Assembly (NCBI RefSeq): GCF_032598905.1
Contig: NZ_CP122458.1
Location: forward strand, 3,286,001-3,350,000
Reading direction: 5' to 3'
Length of the DNA: 64,000 nt
Source: Streptomyces sp. 11x1
GTDB taxonomy: Bacteria; Actinomycetota; Actinomycetes; Streptomycetales; Streptomycetaceae
Shown here one piece after another: positions 1 through 12,129 of the stretch. The notes beneath the pieces were generated by a model. That model was not told where the DNA came from. It saw only the letters and a list, made by a program, of their open reading frames with translations, and did not search any database. The translations under genes and the position numbers were made by a program. Every line of letters starts with the position of its first letter. The first letter of the stretch is position 1.

Positions 1-1
1 G

Positions 2-2754
<2,753 letters not shown>

Positions 2755-2847
2755 ACCCGACCGGAACCCCGGGCTGGCCGGTTTCCCCCGGCCCGCCCGG
2801 GGCACGCAGACAGGAACACCCCGCCCCCGGGGAAAGGACGCGATTCC

Positions 2848-4326
2848 ATGTCGGAAGCCGCTTCGCACTCCACCGCGACAAGTCCCGCGCCACCGTCCCC
2901 CACAGAACCCTCAGCCGGGCTGCTCACCTCGCTGGAGCCCCTGCTGCGCGAGTGGCTGCCGCGGCAGCGCTGGTTCGCGGGGAAAGGGCGACCGGTCACC
3001 GGGTTCAGCCTGGTGGCGGCGACGGAACTGCTGCCGGTGGGCACCCCCGCGGCAGGCGGGCCCGGCGGGTCCAAGGCGGGGCTGCTGCATCTCCTCGTCC
3101 GCGCGCATCAGCCGCTGGTGCCGTCCCAGGGAGCCGCGACGCACCCCGGCGACTGCTACCAACTGCTGCTCGGCGTACGCGAGACACTGCCGCCCCGGCT
3201 GGCGCCCGCGCTGATCGGGCATGTGGCGGAGGGGCCACTGGCGGGGCGGACGGTGTACGAGGCGCTGCACGACCCCCGTCTCGCCGATGTCCTTCTGGAG
3301 GCGCTGCGCACCCAGGCCCGCGTCGGCGAGCTGCGCTGCGGACGGGACACGCGCCATGACATCCCCGAGGGCCTGGTGCCGCGTCTGGCCACCGCCGAGC
3401 AGTCCAATTCCTCGCTCGTCTACGGCGATACGTTCATCCTGAAGCTGTTCCGCCGGGTCGTGCCCGGGGACAACCCCGACCTCGAACTGCCGCTGGCCCT
3501 CTCCCAGGAGGACTGCCCCCGGGTACCGGCGCCGGTGGCCTGGATGGTGGCGGACCTGGGTCGCTCCGGCGACCCCGACGGCCATCATGTCCTGGGCGTC
3601 CTGCAACCGTTCCTGCACGGGGCGGCGGACGGCTGGGAACTGGCGCTGAGCATGCTGTCCAAGGGTGAGGACTTCACCGCCGAGGCGCGGGCGCTCGGGC
3701 GGGCCACCGCCGAGGTGCACACCGCGCTGACCAGCGTCCTGCCCACCGTCACCCTGGGCCGGGCCCAACTGGAGGCGCTGGTCGAGGGGATGACCGAGCG
3801 CCTGGAGGCCGCCGCGCAGGCCGTCCCCGCGCTGCGGCCGTACGCGCCCGGTCTGCGCACGGCCTTCGCCGCGCTGGCCGACCTGGCCGCGGAGGGGCAC
3901 ACGTGGACGGCGCAGCGCATCCATGGCGACCTGCACCTCGGGCAGTGTCTGCGTGCGCCGTCCGGGGAGTGGTCGCTCATAGATTTCGAGGGTGAGCCGT
4001 CGAAGCCGCTGGCCGAGCGGCGGATGCCGCAGCCCGTCGCCCGCGACATCGCCGGCATACTCCGCTCCTTCGACTACGCGGCGCACTCCCTGCAGCCCCC
4101 GGCCGCCGACTGGGCGACCGCCTGCCGGGCCGCGTACTGCTCCGGGTACGCGGAGGTCGCCGGAGTCGATCCGCGAACCGATCCCGTGCTGCTGCGCGCG
4201 TACGAGACCGACAAGGCCGTGTACGAGGTCATCTACGAGGCCCGCCACCGTCCCGACTGGCTCCCGGTACCCCTGGCCGCGGTCCGCCGCCTGGCCACGG
4301 ACCCCTGCACCGACACCACCCCCTGA
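2848..4326 (+). CDS. mak: Maltokinase (Mak/Pep2)
   Basis: This 492-aa member of the aminoglycoside-phosphotransferase-like fold phosphorylates maltose to maltose-1-phosphate with ATP, the donor used by GlgE. The kinase motifs are [10 protein letters not shown] (residues ~357-366, catalytic Asp361) and LIDFEGEP (metal-binding Asp379). The N-terminal region carries the Mak-type [13 protein letters not shown] signature at residues ~34-46. The ATG has a good ribosome site, GGAAAGGA at 2831-2838. The stop is followed 28 bp later by the glgB start, in the same orientation. Confidence 0.93.
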   Translation: MSEAASHSTATSPAPPSPTEPSAGLLTSLEPLLREWLPRQRWFAGKGRPVTGFSLVAATELLPVGTPAAGGPGGSKAGLLHLLVRAHQPLVPSQGAATHPGDCYQLLLGVRETLPPRLAPALIGHVAEGPLAGRTVYEALHDPRLADVLLEALRTQARVGELRCGRDTRHDIPEGLVPRLATAEQSNSSLVYGDTFILKLFRRVVPGDNPDLELPLALSQEDCPRVPAPVAWMVADLGRSGDPDGHHVLGVLQPFLHGAADGWELALSMLSKGEDFTAEARALGRATAEVHTALTSVLPTVTLGRAQLEALVEGMTERLEAAAQAVPALRPYAPGLRTAFAALADLAAEGHTWTAQRIHGDLHLGQCLRAPSGEWSLIDFEGEPSKPLAERRMPQPVARDIAGILRSFDYAAHSLQPPAADWATACRAAYCSGYAEVAGVDPRTDPVLLRAYETDKAVYEVIYEARHRPDWLPVPLAAVRRLATDPCTDTTP

Positions 4327-4354
4327 CACCACCCCTCCCGAGGAGACCGTCCCT

Positions 4355-7300
4355 GTGACTCCCCGCCCGCCGTCCGACGACAGCACGCAGCCCCCCGCCG
4401 CCGGGGCCGAGGTATCGGCCCCGGTGAAGAAGACGGCCACGACGACGAAGAGGACGGCAGCGAAGAAGACGGCAGCGGCGGCGAAGCCCGTCGCCAAGAA
4501 GGCGACGGCCAAGAAGGCGACGGCCAAGAAGGCGACGGCGAAGAAGACGACGGAGGACACGGTCACGGCCGCGGAGGCCGCCACCACGACCGCCGCAGCC
4601 AAGATGGCGCCGGCGAAGCAGGCTGTGGCGAAGAAGACGGTGGCGAAAAAGGCCCCGGCCACGAAGAAGGCCGTGGCCAAGAAGGCGGTCGGGAGGAAGA
4701 CCACCGCCAAGACCACCACGGCCGGCGACACCACCACCGTTGCCACCACCACCGCCGGTGATGTCGCCGCAGGAGCCGTGGCCGCCGCAGACGTCGCCAA
4801 GAAGGCCGTAGCCAAGAAGCCCGCCAGCAAGAAAGCCGTGGCCAAGAAGCCCGCCGCGAAGAGGACCACCGCCAAGACCACCACAGCCGGCAACACCACC
4901 ACCGATGCCACCACCACCGCCGGTGATGTCACCACAGAAGCCGTGCCCGCCGCAGACGTCGCCAAGAAGGCCGTAGCCAAAAAGGCCGCCAGCAAGAAAG
5001 CCGCGGCCAAGAAGCCCGCCGCGAAGAGGACCACCGCCAAGAAGGCGGTCGCGAAGGCGGCGGGCGCGAGGAAGGCCGTGGCCGCCGCTCCCGAGTCGGC
5101 CGTGGTCGAGCCGTCCGCTGCCGTGTCGGTGCTGGCCGGGTCGGCCACTCCCCCCGGGGCGACCGTCCCCCACCAGGCCACCTCCGAGCCGGGCGGACCC
5201 GATCCGCTGGTCCCCAGGCAGGCCACGGCCGAGCCGGTGCTCGGCGAAGCCGACGGAGGCAACGGAGCCACGGTTGCCGCACCGGTCGGCGGCGAGGTCC
5301 CCGGGGCCCCCCTCGCCCAGCCTGCCTTCTCCCCCGCGATGGACGGCGGTGACCGGGAGCGGCTGCTGGCCGGTACGCACCATGAGCCGCACGCCGTACT
5401 CGGAGCCCATCCCGCGCCCGGTGGTGTGGTGTTCCGGGCGTTCCGGCCGTACGCCCTCGGCGTGTGCGTGGTCGTGGGGTCGTTGCGGGCGGAGCTGCAC
5501 GACGACGGGGGCGGCTTCTTCTCGGCGCTGCTGCCGCTGCGGGAGGTCCCGGAGGCGTACCGGCTGCTCGTGTCGTACGAGGGGACGGAGCAGGAGACCG
5601 AGGACGCGTACCGTTTCCTGCCCTCGATCGGTGAGCTGGACCTGTATCTCATCGGTGAGGGCCGGCACGAGCAGCTGTGGCGGGCGCTCGGCGCCGAGCC
5701 GATGACCCACCAGGGCGTCACCGGCACCCGCTTCACCGTGTGGGCCCCGAACGCGCGCGGCGTACGCGTGGCCGGCACCTTCAACTTCTGGGACGGCTCG
5801 GGCTTCCCGATGCGTTCGCTCGGCTCCTCGGGCGTGTGGGAGCTGTTCGTGCCGGGGATCGGCGAGGGTGAGCTGTACAAGTTCGAGATCACCCGGCCGG
5901 ACGGTTCCCGGACGCTCAGGGCCGACCCGCTGGCCCGCCGGACGGAGGTCCCGCCCGCCACGTCGTCCGTCGTGTACGCCTCGCACCACGAGTGGGGCGA
6001 CGAGGAGTGGCTGGCGAAGCGGGCCGAGACCCCCGCGCACGAGGCGCCGTTCTCGGTCTACGAGGTCCATCTGCCGTCCTGGCGCCCCGGACTGACGTAC
6101 CGTCAACTGGCCGAACAGCTCCCGGCGTACGTCTCCGACCTCGGCTTCACGCACGTCGAACTGCTGCCGGTCGCCGAGCATCCCTTCGGCGGTTCCTGGG
6201 GCTACCAGGTCACCGGCTTCTACGCCCCGACGGCCCGCCTCGGCACCCCGGACGACTTCAAGTACCTGGTGGACGCCCTGCACCGGGCCGGGATCGGGGT
6301 GCTGATGGACTGGGTGCCGGCCCATTTCCCGCGCGACGACTGGGCGTTGGCGGAGTTCGACGGACGTCCGCTGTACGAGCACGGGGACCCGGCGCGGGCG
6401 GCGCACCCCGACTGGGGGACGCTGGAGTTCGACTACGGGCGCCGCGAGGTGCGCAACTTCCTGGTGGCGAACGCCGTCCACTGGTGCGAGGAGTACCACA
6501 TCGACGGGCTGCGGGTGGATGCCGTCGCGTCGATGCTGTACCTCGACTACTCGCGCGAGCCGGGTCAGTGGACGCCGAACGAGCACGGCGGCCGGGAGAA
6601 CCTGGACGCGGTCGCCTTTCTCCAGGAGATGAACGCGACGGTGTACCGGCGGGTGCCCGGTGTCGTGACGATCGCCGAGGAGTCCACGGCCTGGGACGGG
6701 GTCACGCGTGCCACCCACCACACGGGTCCGGGCGGCTTCGGAGGGCTCGGCTTCGGCCTGAAGTGGAACATGGGCTGGATGCACGACTCCCTGGGCTACA
6801 TGGCCAAGGACCCGATCCACCGCAAGCACCACCACCACGAGATGACCTTCTCGATGGTGTATGCGTACAGCGAGAACTACGTCCTGCCCATCTCCCACGA
6901 CGAGGTCGTGCACGGCAAGGGCTCACTGGTGTCGAAGATGCCGGGCGACTGGTGGCAGCAGCGCGCCAACCACCGCGCGTACCTGGGCTTCATGTGGGCC
7001 CACCCCGGCAAGCAACTCCTCTTCATGGGGCAGGAGTTCGCCCAGGGAGCGGAGTGGTCGGAGGCGCACGGGCCGGACTGGTGGCTGCTCGATCCCGCGT
7101 ACGGCGCGGAGGCGGACCACCGGGGGGTGCGGGACCTCGTCCGTGATCTCAACGCCGTGTACCGGCGCACCCCCGCGCTCTGGGAGCAGGACACCCGGCC
7201 GGCGGGCTTCTCCTGGATCACGGGGGACTCGGCGGACGACAACGTCCTCGCGTTCCTGCGGTTCGCCGAGGACGGGAGTCCGTTGCTGGTGGTGTCCAAC

Positions 7301-7516
7301 TTCTCGCCGGTGGTGCGCGAGGACTACCGCCTCGGGGTACCGGACGACGTCCCGGCGTGGCGCGAGCTCCTCAACACGGACGCGGGTGTGTACGGCGGGA
7401 CGGATGTGACGGCGTCCGACCCGGTGAAGCCGGAGCCCCAGGCGTGGCACGGCCGCCCCGCCAGCATCCGCGTCACGCTCCCCCCTCTGACCACCCTCTG
7501 GCTCCGCCCGGCCTGA
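4355..7516 (+). CDS. glgB: 1,4-alpha-glucan branching enzyme GlgB with a long Lys/Ala/Thr-rich N-terminal extension
   Basis: GlgB makes alpha-1,6 branches in alpha-glucan. The GTG at 4355, with GGAG at 4342-4345, gives 1053 aa. Residues ~329-1053 are a normal ~725-aa enzyme: N-terminal branching-enzyme/CBM48 domains, then a GH13 barrel with GLRVDAV (nucleophile Asp722), IAEES (acid Glu775) and [11 protein letters not shown] (Asp849). Residues ~22-245 are dominated by KKA, AKK and KKTA runs resembling histone-H1-like tails, followed by a Pro/Ala/Gly linker. The extension contains a 55-residue tandem duplication. An internal ATG at 5339 would give an enzyme of ordinary size, so initiation there cannot be excluded. 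Confidence 0.94.
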   Translation: MTPRPPSDDSTQPPAAGAEVSAPVKKTATTTKRTAAKKTAAAAKPVAKKATAKKATAKKATAKKTTEDTVTAAEAATTTAAAKMAPAKQAVAKKTVAKKAPATKKAVAKKAVGRKTTAKTTTAGDTTTVATTTAGDVAAGAVAAADVAKKAVAKKPASKKAVAKKPAAKRTTAKTTTAGNTTTDATTTAGDVTTEAVPAADVAKKAVAKKAASKKAAAKKPAAKRTTAKKAVAKAAGARKAVAAAPESAVVEPSAAVSVLAGSATPPGATVPHQATSEPGGPDPLVPRQATAEPVLGEADGGNGATVAAPVGGEVPGAPLAQPAFSPAMDGGDRERLLAGTHHEPHAVLGAHPAPGGVVFRAFRPYALGVCVVVGSLRAELHDDGGGFFSALLPLREVPEAYRLLVSYEGTEQETEDAYRFLPSIGELDLYLIGEGRHEQLWRALGAEPMTHQGVTGTRFTVWAPNARGVRVAGTFNFWDGSGFPMRSLGSSGVWELFVPGIGEGELYKFEITRPDGSRTLRADPLARRTEVPPATSSVVYASHHEWGDEEWLAKRAETPAHEAPFSVYEVHLPSWRPGLTYRQLAEQLPAYVSDLGFTHVELLPVAEHPFGGSWGYQVTGFYAPTARLGTPDDFKYLVDALHRAGIGVLMDWVPAHFPRDDWALAEFDGRPLYEHGDPARAAHPDWGTLEFDYGRREVRNFLVANAVHWCEEYHIDGLRVDAVASMLYLDYSREPGQWTPNEHGGRENLDAVAFLQEMNATVYRRVPGVVTIAEESTAWDGVTRATHHTGPGGFGGLGFGLKWNMGWMHDSLGYMAKDPIHRKHHHHEMTFSMVYAYSENYVLPISHDEVVHGKGSLVSKMPGDWWQQRANHRAYLGFMWAHPGKQLLFMGQEFAQGAEWSEAHGPDWWLLDPAYGAEADHRGVRDLVRDLNAVYRRTPALWEQDTRPAGFSWITGDSADDNVLAFLRFAEDGSPLLVVSNFSPVVREDYRLGVPDDVPAWRELLNTDAGVYGGTDVTASDPVKPEPQAWHGRPASIRVTLPPLTTLWLRPA
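4709..5038 (+). repeat. Tandem 165-bp (55-codon) duplication inside glgB
   Basis: Two head-to-tail copies begin at 4709 (AAGACCACCACGGCC) and 4874 (AAGACCACCACAGCC). Each encodes KTTTAG(D/N)TTT, then TTTAGDV, then [11 protein letters not shown], ending in KPAAKRTTA. The copies differ at scattered positions, so the duplication is not brand new. It lengthens the lysine-rich tail in frame. Confidence 0.85.
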
Positions 7517-7571
7517 CCTACTTCGCCCCCGCCTCTCGCGCTCCGCGCGGGGCGGGTGGGTAGGTGTCGGT

Positions 7572-7695
7572 CCGGTGGGGGTTCTCGCGCAGTTCCCCGC
7601 GCCCCTGGAAAAGCGCGGCTGCGCCCCTGCTTTTCCAGGCCCGCAGGGCCTGGCGCCTTCAGGGGCGCGGGGAACTGCGCGAGAACCCCCACCGG
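7572..7695. repeat. Dispersed 3'-end element, copy a: perfect 36-bp inverted repeat with nested hairpins
   Basis: Arms 7572-7607 and 7660-7695 are perfect reverse complements containing the core GCGCAGTTCCCCGCGCCCC. The 52-bp spacer holds further short palindromes (GGAAAAGC/GCTTTTCC and AGGCCC/GGGCCT). A tail to about 7779 (GGGCGGCGGGGGCGAGA at its end) is shared with the copies at 37.2 and 48.0 kb. The element occupies the whole 278-bp gap between convergent glgB and the P450 gene, so it may end transcripts in both directions. Confidence 0.8.
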
Positions 7696-7794
7696 ACCCG
7701 CACCCGACAACGCACCCCGGGGGTCAAAGGGGCGCAGCCCCTTGGGGGTGGGACGGGTAGGGGCGGCGGGGGCGAGACCCATGTCTGACGGGTG

Positions 7795-9225
7795 TCAGCC
7801 GCCTCTCCTCCCACCCGGCATCATCCGCCGCAACACCCCCAACAACCCCCCGCTCCCACCCCGATCCACCCCCGGCTCGTCAACAGCCTCCACCGGCGCC
7901 ACCGGCACATCACCCCGCCGCTCCTCCATCCCCCGCACCGAACTGTGCGCCGCCAACTCATAACGCACCGGCAACAACTTCAACCCCCGCACCACAGGCC
8001 CCGACCGCCACGGCAACTGATCCGGCGGTAGCGTGAGCTCCGCCCGGCCGAAGTGCTCGAAGATCCTCCCCACTGCGGTCGTGACGATCGTCCCCGCCAA
8101 CTCCCGCGCGGCACTGGGACACTGATGCGGCCCGGCCCCCCACGCCAGATGCGCCCGCGTGCTGACGGCCGAGTCGACGAGGTGCGAGGACCCGACGTTC
8201 AGCAGATCCCGGTGCGCGGCGGCGACGGACGGGGACACGATGTCCCCGGCCCGGATCAGGAAGTTCCCCAGCCGCACATCACGCGCCGCGAACCGGAAGC
8301 ACAGATTGGCGGTGGGCGGATTCACCAGCGCGGCCCGGTTCACGGTCTCCCCGAGCTGCCCGTTGGACAGGCTCCGCCGCACGGTCGCGTTCCCCCGCAG
8401 CACCTCCAGCAGCGTGTTGCAGACCATGTTCCCGGTGATGTCGTTGAGATAGACCGCGTTCATGAACAGCTCACGCCCGAGCTGCTCGTCGCTCAGCGAC
8501 GGGTCGGACAGCAGCATGTAGGAGGTCAGGTCCTCCCCCGGGCGGGAGCGCCGGTGCGCGGCCAGTCGTGTCATCGCCCCCAGCGCCCGCCCGGTCGCCG
8601 GCCCCGCGTCTGGCCCGCCGTCCAGCATCCGCCACAGGTCCATGACCATCTCGTCGCCGAGTTCGACGGGACACCCGAAGAGTTTGGTCGTCACCATGAG
8701 GAGCAACGGCCGGGTGTACTGCGCCGCGAGGTCGGCGAAGCCGGTGGTGCCGGACTCGGCGGCGAGCACGGCGATCAGTTCGTCGGCGTAGCGCGCGACG
8801 GCCGCCCGCAGCTCCCAGCCCTCGGGCGAGTGCCCGTCCTGGAAGGGCCGCATGGCCGAGTGGTAGCTCAGCCGTGCGTGCCGGTGCTCCTCGTCGTCGA
8901 AGAACATGGTCTGCCGGACCTCGTACCCGGCGAGCAGCGGCCAGTCCCGCGGCAGCCGCCCCTCCGCCCGAGCCCGCCAGTGGCGTACGTCGCGCCGCCA
9001 CACGCTCTCGTTGCGCAGGACCTCCAGCACCTCGCGGTAGTCGAGAACCAGCCACGCCGGCACTCCCATCAGCCCCACGGGTGCCACAGGGCCGTACGTG
9101 CTCCGCAGTCGCTCGTAGACACTGCCCGGATCCCGGTCGAACTCCGAGGTCAGCAACGGCTCCACGGCCAGCGATTCCAGGCCGGGGCCGCCGGCCGGAG
9201 CTGCCGCGAACGGATGTGTTTCCAT
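7795..9225 (-). CDS. Cytochrome P450 with a degenerate ExxR motif
   Basis: A ~476-aa P450. The heme-ligand loop is WGAGPHQCPSAARELA, whose Cys is the thiolate ligand; the I-helix region is LNDITGN. Aligning on the PP that follows the K-helix (NRAALVNPP), the position of the usual Glu is Arg and that of the Arg is Leu, so the canonical ExxR is absent. An adjacent E-T-V-N-R does not fit the spacing. Streptomyces CYP157-type P450s are known to lack ExxR, so I infer a relationship. The frame is open to a TTG at 9276; ATG codons at 9237 and 9225 are alternatives and none has a clear ribosome site. The C-terminal ~45 residues are low-complexity. Its substrate is unknown. Confidence 0.85.
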   Translation of the reverse strand: METHPFAAAPAGGPGLESLAVEPLLTSEFDRDPGSVYERLRSTYGPVAPVGLMGVPAWLVLDYREVLEVLRNESVWRRDVRHWRARAEGRLPRDWPLLAGYEVRQTMFFDDEEHRHARLSYHSAMRPFQDGHSPEGWELRAAVARYADELIAVLAAESGTTGFADLAAQYTRPLLLMVTTKLFGCPVELGDEMVMDLWRMLDGGPDAGPATGRALGAMTRLAAHRRSRPGEDLTSYMLLSDPSLSDEQLGRELFMNAVYLNDITGNMVCNTLLEVLRGNATVRRSLSNGQLGETVNRAALVNPPTANLCFRFAARDVRLGNFLIRAGDIVSPSVAAAHRDLLNVGSSHLVDSAVSTRAHLAWGAGPHQCPSAARELAGTIVTTAVGRIFEHFGRAELTLPPDQLPWRSGPVVRGLKLLPVRYELAAHSSVRGMEERRGDVPVAPVEAVDEPGVDRGGSGGLLGVLRRMMPGGRRGG

Positions 9226-9318
9226 GCCGACACGCATACCGCATGAACCGTGTACGAGCAGTGACGATGACGCCAACTGTTACGGGTTGGTGATCCCCGA
9301 TGCACCTGTGGTGACGGT

Positions 9319-9365
9319 GGCGGGGGTGCTGCCTGCCCGGTACCCGGCAGTTCGGCACCCCCGCC
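9319..9365 (-). terminator. Hairpin terminator 3' of helD
   Basis: GGCGGGGGTGC (9319-9329) and GCACCCCCGCC (9355-9365) form an 11-bp perfect stem, with a smaller CTGCC/GGCAG stem inside. It lies 5 bp beyond the helD stop codon. There is no strong U-run, as is common in Streptomyces. Confidence 0.6.
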
Positions 9366-9369
9366 CACT

Positions 9370-11664
9370 TCAAGCCAAGGTCGGCAACTCCTCCAGCGCC
9401 TTCGGCAGTTGTTCCGCGTACACGACACCGAGCGCCTGCGTCGCCCGTGTCAGCGCCACGTACAGATCGCTGGTGCCGAACCTCCCGGGTTCGACGACGA
9501 GGACGGAGTCGAACTCCAGGCCCTTGGCCTGCCGGGGGTCGAGGAGGACGACGGTCCGGGTCAGGCCGGGCTCCGCGCCCGCCGTCACGTCGTCAAGGCG
9601 GGCCGCCAGGGTCCGGTGCAGCTCACGCGGCGCGATCACGGCGAGGCGCCCCTCGGCGGGCGTGAGTTCGGCGACCGCCTTGGCCACCTCGGCGGAGAGT
9701 TCGCCCGTCGCCACGCGGCGCGCCCAGGGCCGTACGCCGGTGGACCGTACGGAGCTCGGTGGTTCGAAGTCCGGCCGCTCGGCGCGGACGACACCGGCCG
9801 CGACCGCCATGATCTCGGCGGGGGTGCGGTAGTTGACGCCGAGCCGGGTGTGCTCGAAGCGGTCCTGGACGTACGGGGCGAGGATGTCGGCCCAGGAGCC
9901 GACGCCCGCGGCCTCGGCCGTCTGGGCGGGGTCGCCGACCAGGGTCATGGAGCGGGTCGGCGAACGGCGCATCAGCAGCCGCCAGGCCATCGGCGACAGC
10001 TCCTGCGCCTCGTCGACGATGATGTGCCCGAACGCCCAGGTCCGGTCGGCCGCCGCCCGCTCGGCGGCGCTGCGGTGGTCGTCCTCCTCGTGCCGCTCGG
10101 CGAACCGTTCGGCGTCGATGATGTCGTGGGCGGACAGCACCTCCGAACCGTCGCCGTCGGGATCAATGCCCTCCCGGTCCTCGAACTCGTACGTCCGGGA
10201 GGCGTAGGACACCTCCAAGACGCCCTGCGCGTAGGCGATCTGGGTCTCCCGCTCGCGCTCGGCACGGGCGCGGGCCAGGCGGTCGTCCTCGCCCAGCAGC
10301 TCGGCCGCCTCGTCGAGCAGCGGCACGTCGGCGACGGTCCACGCGCGCGTGACGGGACGGCGTACGGCGTCGGCGTCCTCCTTCTCCAGATACGCGTCCG
10401 GCTCGGCGAGGAAGTCGGCGATCAGCCGGCGCGGGGTGATCCGGGGCCACAGCTGGTCGATGGCTCGCCAGACCTCGGGGTTCTCGGCCAGCTCGTCGCG
10501 GATCTGGGTGATGTCACTGGCGTCAAGGAGGTTGGAGCCGTCGTAGGGGTCGGTGCCGATGCGTTCGGCGACCATCTCGGTGAGGGTGTTGAGGATGTAG
10601 CCCTCGAAGTGCTCGCGGGCCGCGTTGTGCGGGAGCTTCGCCTCGCGGGTGCGCTCGCGGGCGACCCGTGCGAGGTCGTCGTCGAGCATGAGGATCTCCC
10701 GGTCGTGCTCGATGGCGAGCACCGGGTCGGGCAGCGCCTGCCGGTCCCGTACGACGGCCGCGAGGACGTCTGCCATGGCGGCGCTCCCCTTCACCCGGGC
10801 GGCCTCCGGGGTGTCGGTGGCGGTGGCCCGTACGCCGGGGAACAGCTCGCCGACCGTGGACAGCAGCACACCGGTCTCGCCCAGCGACGGCAGCACCTCG
10901 CCGATGTAGCCGAGGAAGGCCGGGTTGGGTCCGACGACGAGAACCGCGCGTTTGGCGAGCAGTTCGCGCTGCTCGTAGAGGAGGTACGCGGCGCGGTGCA
11001 GGGCGACGGCGGTCTTGCCGGTGCCGGGGCCGCCCTCCACGACCATCACCCCCTGGTGCGGGGCGCGGATGATGCGGTCCTGCTCGGCCTGGATGGTCTG
11101 CACGATGTCGCCCATGCGGCCCGTGCGGGCGGAGTTGAGGGCGGCCAGCAGGACGGCGTCACCGGTCGGGTCCTCGTACCCGGTACGGGTCGCGTCGCCG
11201 AGGTCGAGGATCTCGTCGTGCAGGGCGGTGACCCGGCGGCCCTCGGTGGTGAGGTGCCGGCGGCGGCGCAGCCCCATCGGGGTGTGACCGGTGGCGAGGT
11301 AGAAGGGGCGGGCGACGTCGGCGCGCCAGTCGATCAGGATCGGGGTGCGCTCGGTGTCGTCCTCGCGCAGCCCGATGCGGCCGATGTGGTGGACGGCCCC
11401 GTCGGCGAGGTCGAGCCGGCCGAAGCAGAGCGACCCGTCGACGGCGTTCAGCGCGGCCAGCAGCCCCGAGCGCTCGGCGACCAGGATGTCCCGCTCCAGG
11501 CGGGCCTGCATGGGCGTGTTGCCCTGGGCGAGCGCGTCCGTGACGGAGCCCTCGGTCTCACCGCGCAGGGCGTCCACGCGGGCGTACAGCCCGTCGATGA
11601 ATTCCTGCTCGCGCCGCAATTCATCGTGTGAATCATGCGAAAAGCCGGTGTTTGACAATTCCAC
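9370..11664 (-). CDS. helD: HelD-type UvrD-like helicase, RNA-polymerase-associated
   Basis: A 764-aa superfamily 1 ATPase. The N-terminus (ELRREQEFIDGLYARVDAL) is the HelD coiled-coil that enters the RNA polymerase secondary channel; a Walker A GGPGTGKTA lies near residue 210, and the C-terminal helicase part includes VDEAQELSPMAWRLL and LTRATQALGVVY. HelD proteins release stalled RNA polymerase from DNA, and Streptomyces relatives (HelR) protect against rifamycins. I did not see a rifamycin-associated element upstream. The GTG start at 11664 has GGGCGGGA directly adjoining it, so the exact start is uncertain. A possible promoter lies at 11735-11764. Confidence 0.9.
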   Translation of the reverse strand: MELSNTGFSHDSHDELRREQEFIDGLYARVDALRGETEGSVTDALAQGNTPMQARLERDILVAERSGLLAALNAVDGSLCFGRLDLADGAVHHIGRIGLREDDTERTPILIDWRADVARPFYLATGHTPMGLRRRRHLTTEGRRVTALHDEILDLGDATRTGYEDPTGDAVLLAALNSARTGRMGDIVQTIQAEQDRIIRAPHQGVMVVEGGPGTGKTAVALHRAAYLLYEQRELLAKRAVLVVGPNPAFLGYIGEVLPSLGETGVLLSTVGELFPGVRATATDTPEAARVKGSAAMADVLAAVVRDRQALPDPVLAIEHDREILMLDDDLARVARERTREAKLPHNAAREHFEGYILNTLTEMVAERIGTDPYDGSNLLDASDITQIRDELAENPEVWRAIDQLWPRITPRRLIADFLAEPDAYLEKEDADAVRRPVTRAWTVADVPLLDEAAELLGEDDRLARARAERERETQIAYAQGVLEVSYASRTYEFEDREGIDPDGDGSEVLSAHDIIDAERFAERHEEDDHRSAAERAAADRTWAFGHIIVDEAQELSPMAWRLLMRRSPTRSMTLVGDPAQTAEAAGVGSWADILAPYVQDRFEHTRLGVNYRTPAEIMAVAAGVVRAERPDFEPPSSVRSTGVRPWARRVATGELSAEVAKAVAELTPAEGRLAVIAPRELHRTLAARLDDVTAGAEPGLTRTVVLLDPRQAKGLEFDSVLVVEPGRFGTSDLYVALTRATQALGVVYAEQLPKALEELPTLA

Positions 11665-11681
11665 TCCCGCCCGGATATACT
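11652..11681 (+). promoter_or_regulatory. Near-consensus housekeeping promoter reading away from helD
   Basis: TTGACA (11652-11657) and TATACT (11676-11681) are separated by 18 bp. The -35 lies in the first codons of helD on the opposite strand. No coding region follows on the plus strand; the next signal is the terminator at 11748-11781. Confidence 0.7.
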
Positions 11682-11734
11682 GTGTTCACTGAACTTCTTT
11701 AGCGACTCCATTCCTCTGAAGTCGCGAACCATCA

Positions 11735-11764
11735 AATATACGCAAGAAAAACCCCCGAGCGCAA
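11735..11764 (-). promoter_or_regulatory. Possible helD promoter
   Basis: On the minus strand TTGCGC (11759-11764) and TATATT (11735-11740) are 18 bp apart, giving a start near 11728 and a ~64-nt leader containing the 11702-11725 hairpin. The -35 overlaps the trx terminator. Confidence 0.35.
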
Positions 11765-11781
11765 TTACGCTCGGGGGTTTT
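11748..11781. terminator. Bidirectional intrinsic terminator
   Basis: AAAACCCCCGAGCG (11748-11761) and CGCTCGGGGGTTTT (11768-11781) form a 14-bp stem with a 6-nt loop, with T-rich tracts on both sides. It would end trx mRNA (minus strand, stop 16 bp away) and the plus-strand small RNA. Confidence 0.85.
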
Positions 11782-11796
11782 CTTCTCCTGCCGATG

Positions 11797-12129
11797 TCAG
11801 AGCACGTCGTCCAGTTCCGCCAGCAGCCGGCGCTTCGGCCGCGCGCCGACCATGGCCTTCAGCGGCTCACCGCCCTTGAACACCAGGAACGTCGGCATCG
11901 ACAGCACCTTGTACGCCTGGGTGGTCTCCGGATTGGTGTCCACGTCCAGCTGCACCACTTTCAGCCGCTCCCTCTCCTCCGCCGCGAGCGCGCTCAGCAC
12001 CGGCCCCATCTGCCGGCACGGCGGACACCAGTCGGCCGTGAACTCCACCAGCACCGGCAGCTCCGCCCCGATCACCTCCGCCTCGAAGTCCGCGTCCGTC
12101 ACTTCCGCGACACCCGCCGCCCTGATCAC
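11797..12129 (-). CDS. Thioredoxin
   Basis: A 110-aa single-domain thioredoxin with active site W34-C35-P-P-C38 (WCPPC rather than the usual WCGPC), the cis-Pro loop SMPTFLVF and a terminal helix. It reduces protein disulfides in the cytoplasm. The GTG start at 12129 overlaps the merR stop as GTGA and follows GGGAGG, so trx is translationally coupled to merR; an upstream in-frame start would lie inside merR. The Pro-Pro active site may shift its redox potential. Confidence 0.92.
   Translation of the reverse strand: MIRAAGVAEVTDADFEAEVIGAELPVLVEFTADWCPPCRQMGPVLSALAAEERERLKVVQLDVDTNPETTQAYKVLSMPTFLVFKGGEPLKAMVGARPKRRLLAELDDVL

Larger units (their letters stand above)
11688..11785 (+). ncRNA. 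Candidate small RNA between helD and trx
   Basis: This is an inferred transcript of ~98 nt from the consensus promoter above to an intrinsic terminator. It would fold into a 5' hairpin GCGACT/AGTCGC (11702-11725) whose 12-nt loop CCATTCCTCTGA is pyrimidine-rich, an A-rich single-stranded stretch, and the terminator stem. The loop could pair with Shine-Dalgarno-like AGAGGAA sequences. No family was recognised. The strand complement would be part of the helD leader, so the RNA could also act in cis. Confidence 0.5.

Noticed and set aside
2911..5961. Minus-strand open frame of ~1000 codons across mak and glgB
   Set aside because: It is antisense to two strongly supported enzymes, and its Ala/Val/Phe runs mirror the lysine-rich repeats of glgB.
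11709..11735. Leader peptide upstream of helD (MESLKKF...)
   Set aside because: The AGAGGA sequence directly adjoins the ATG, leaving no spacer, and the frame runs into helD without a stop that would fit an attenuator.
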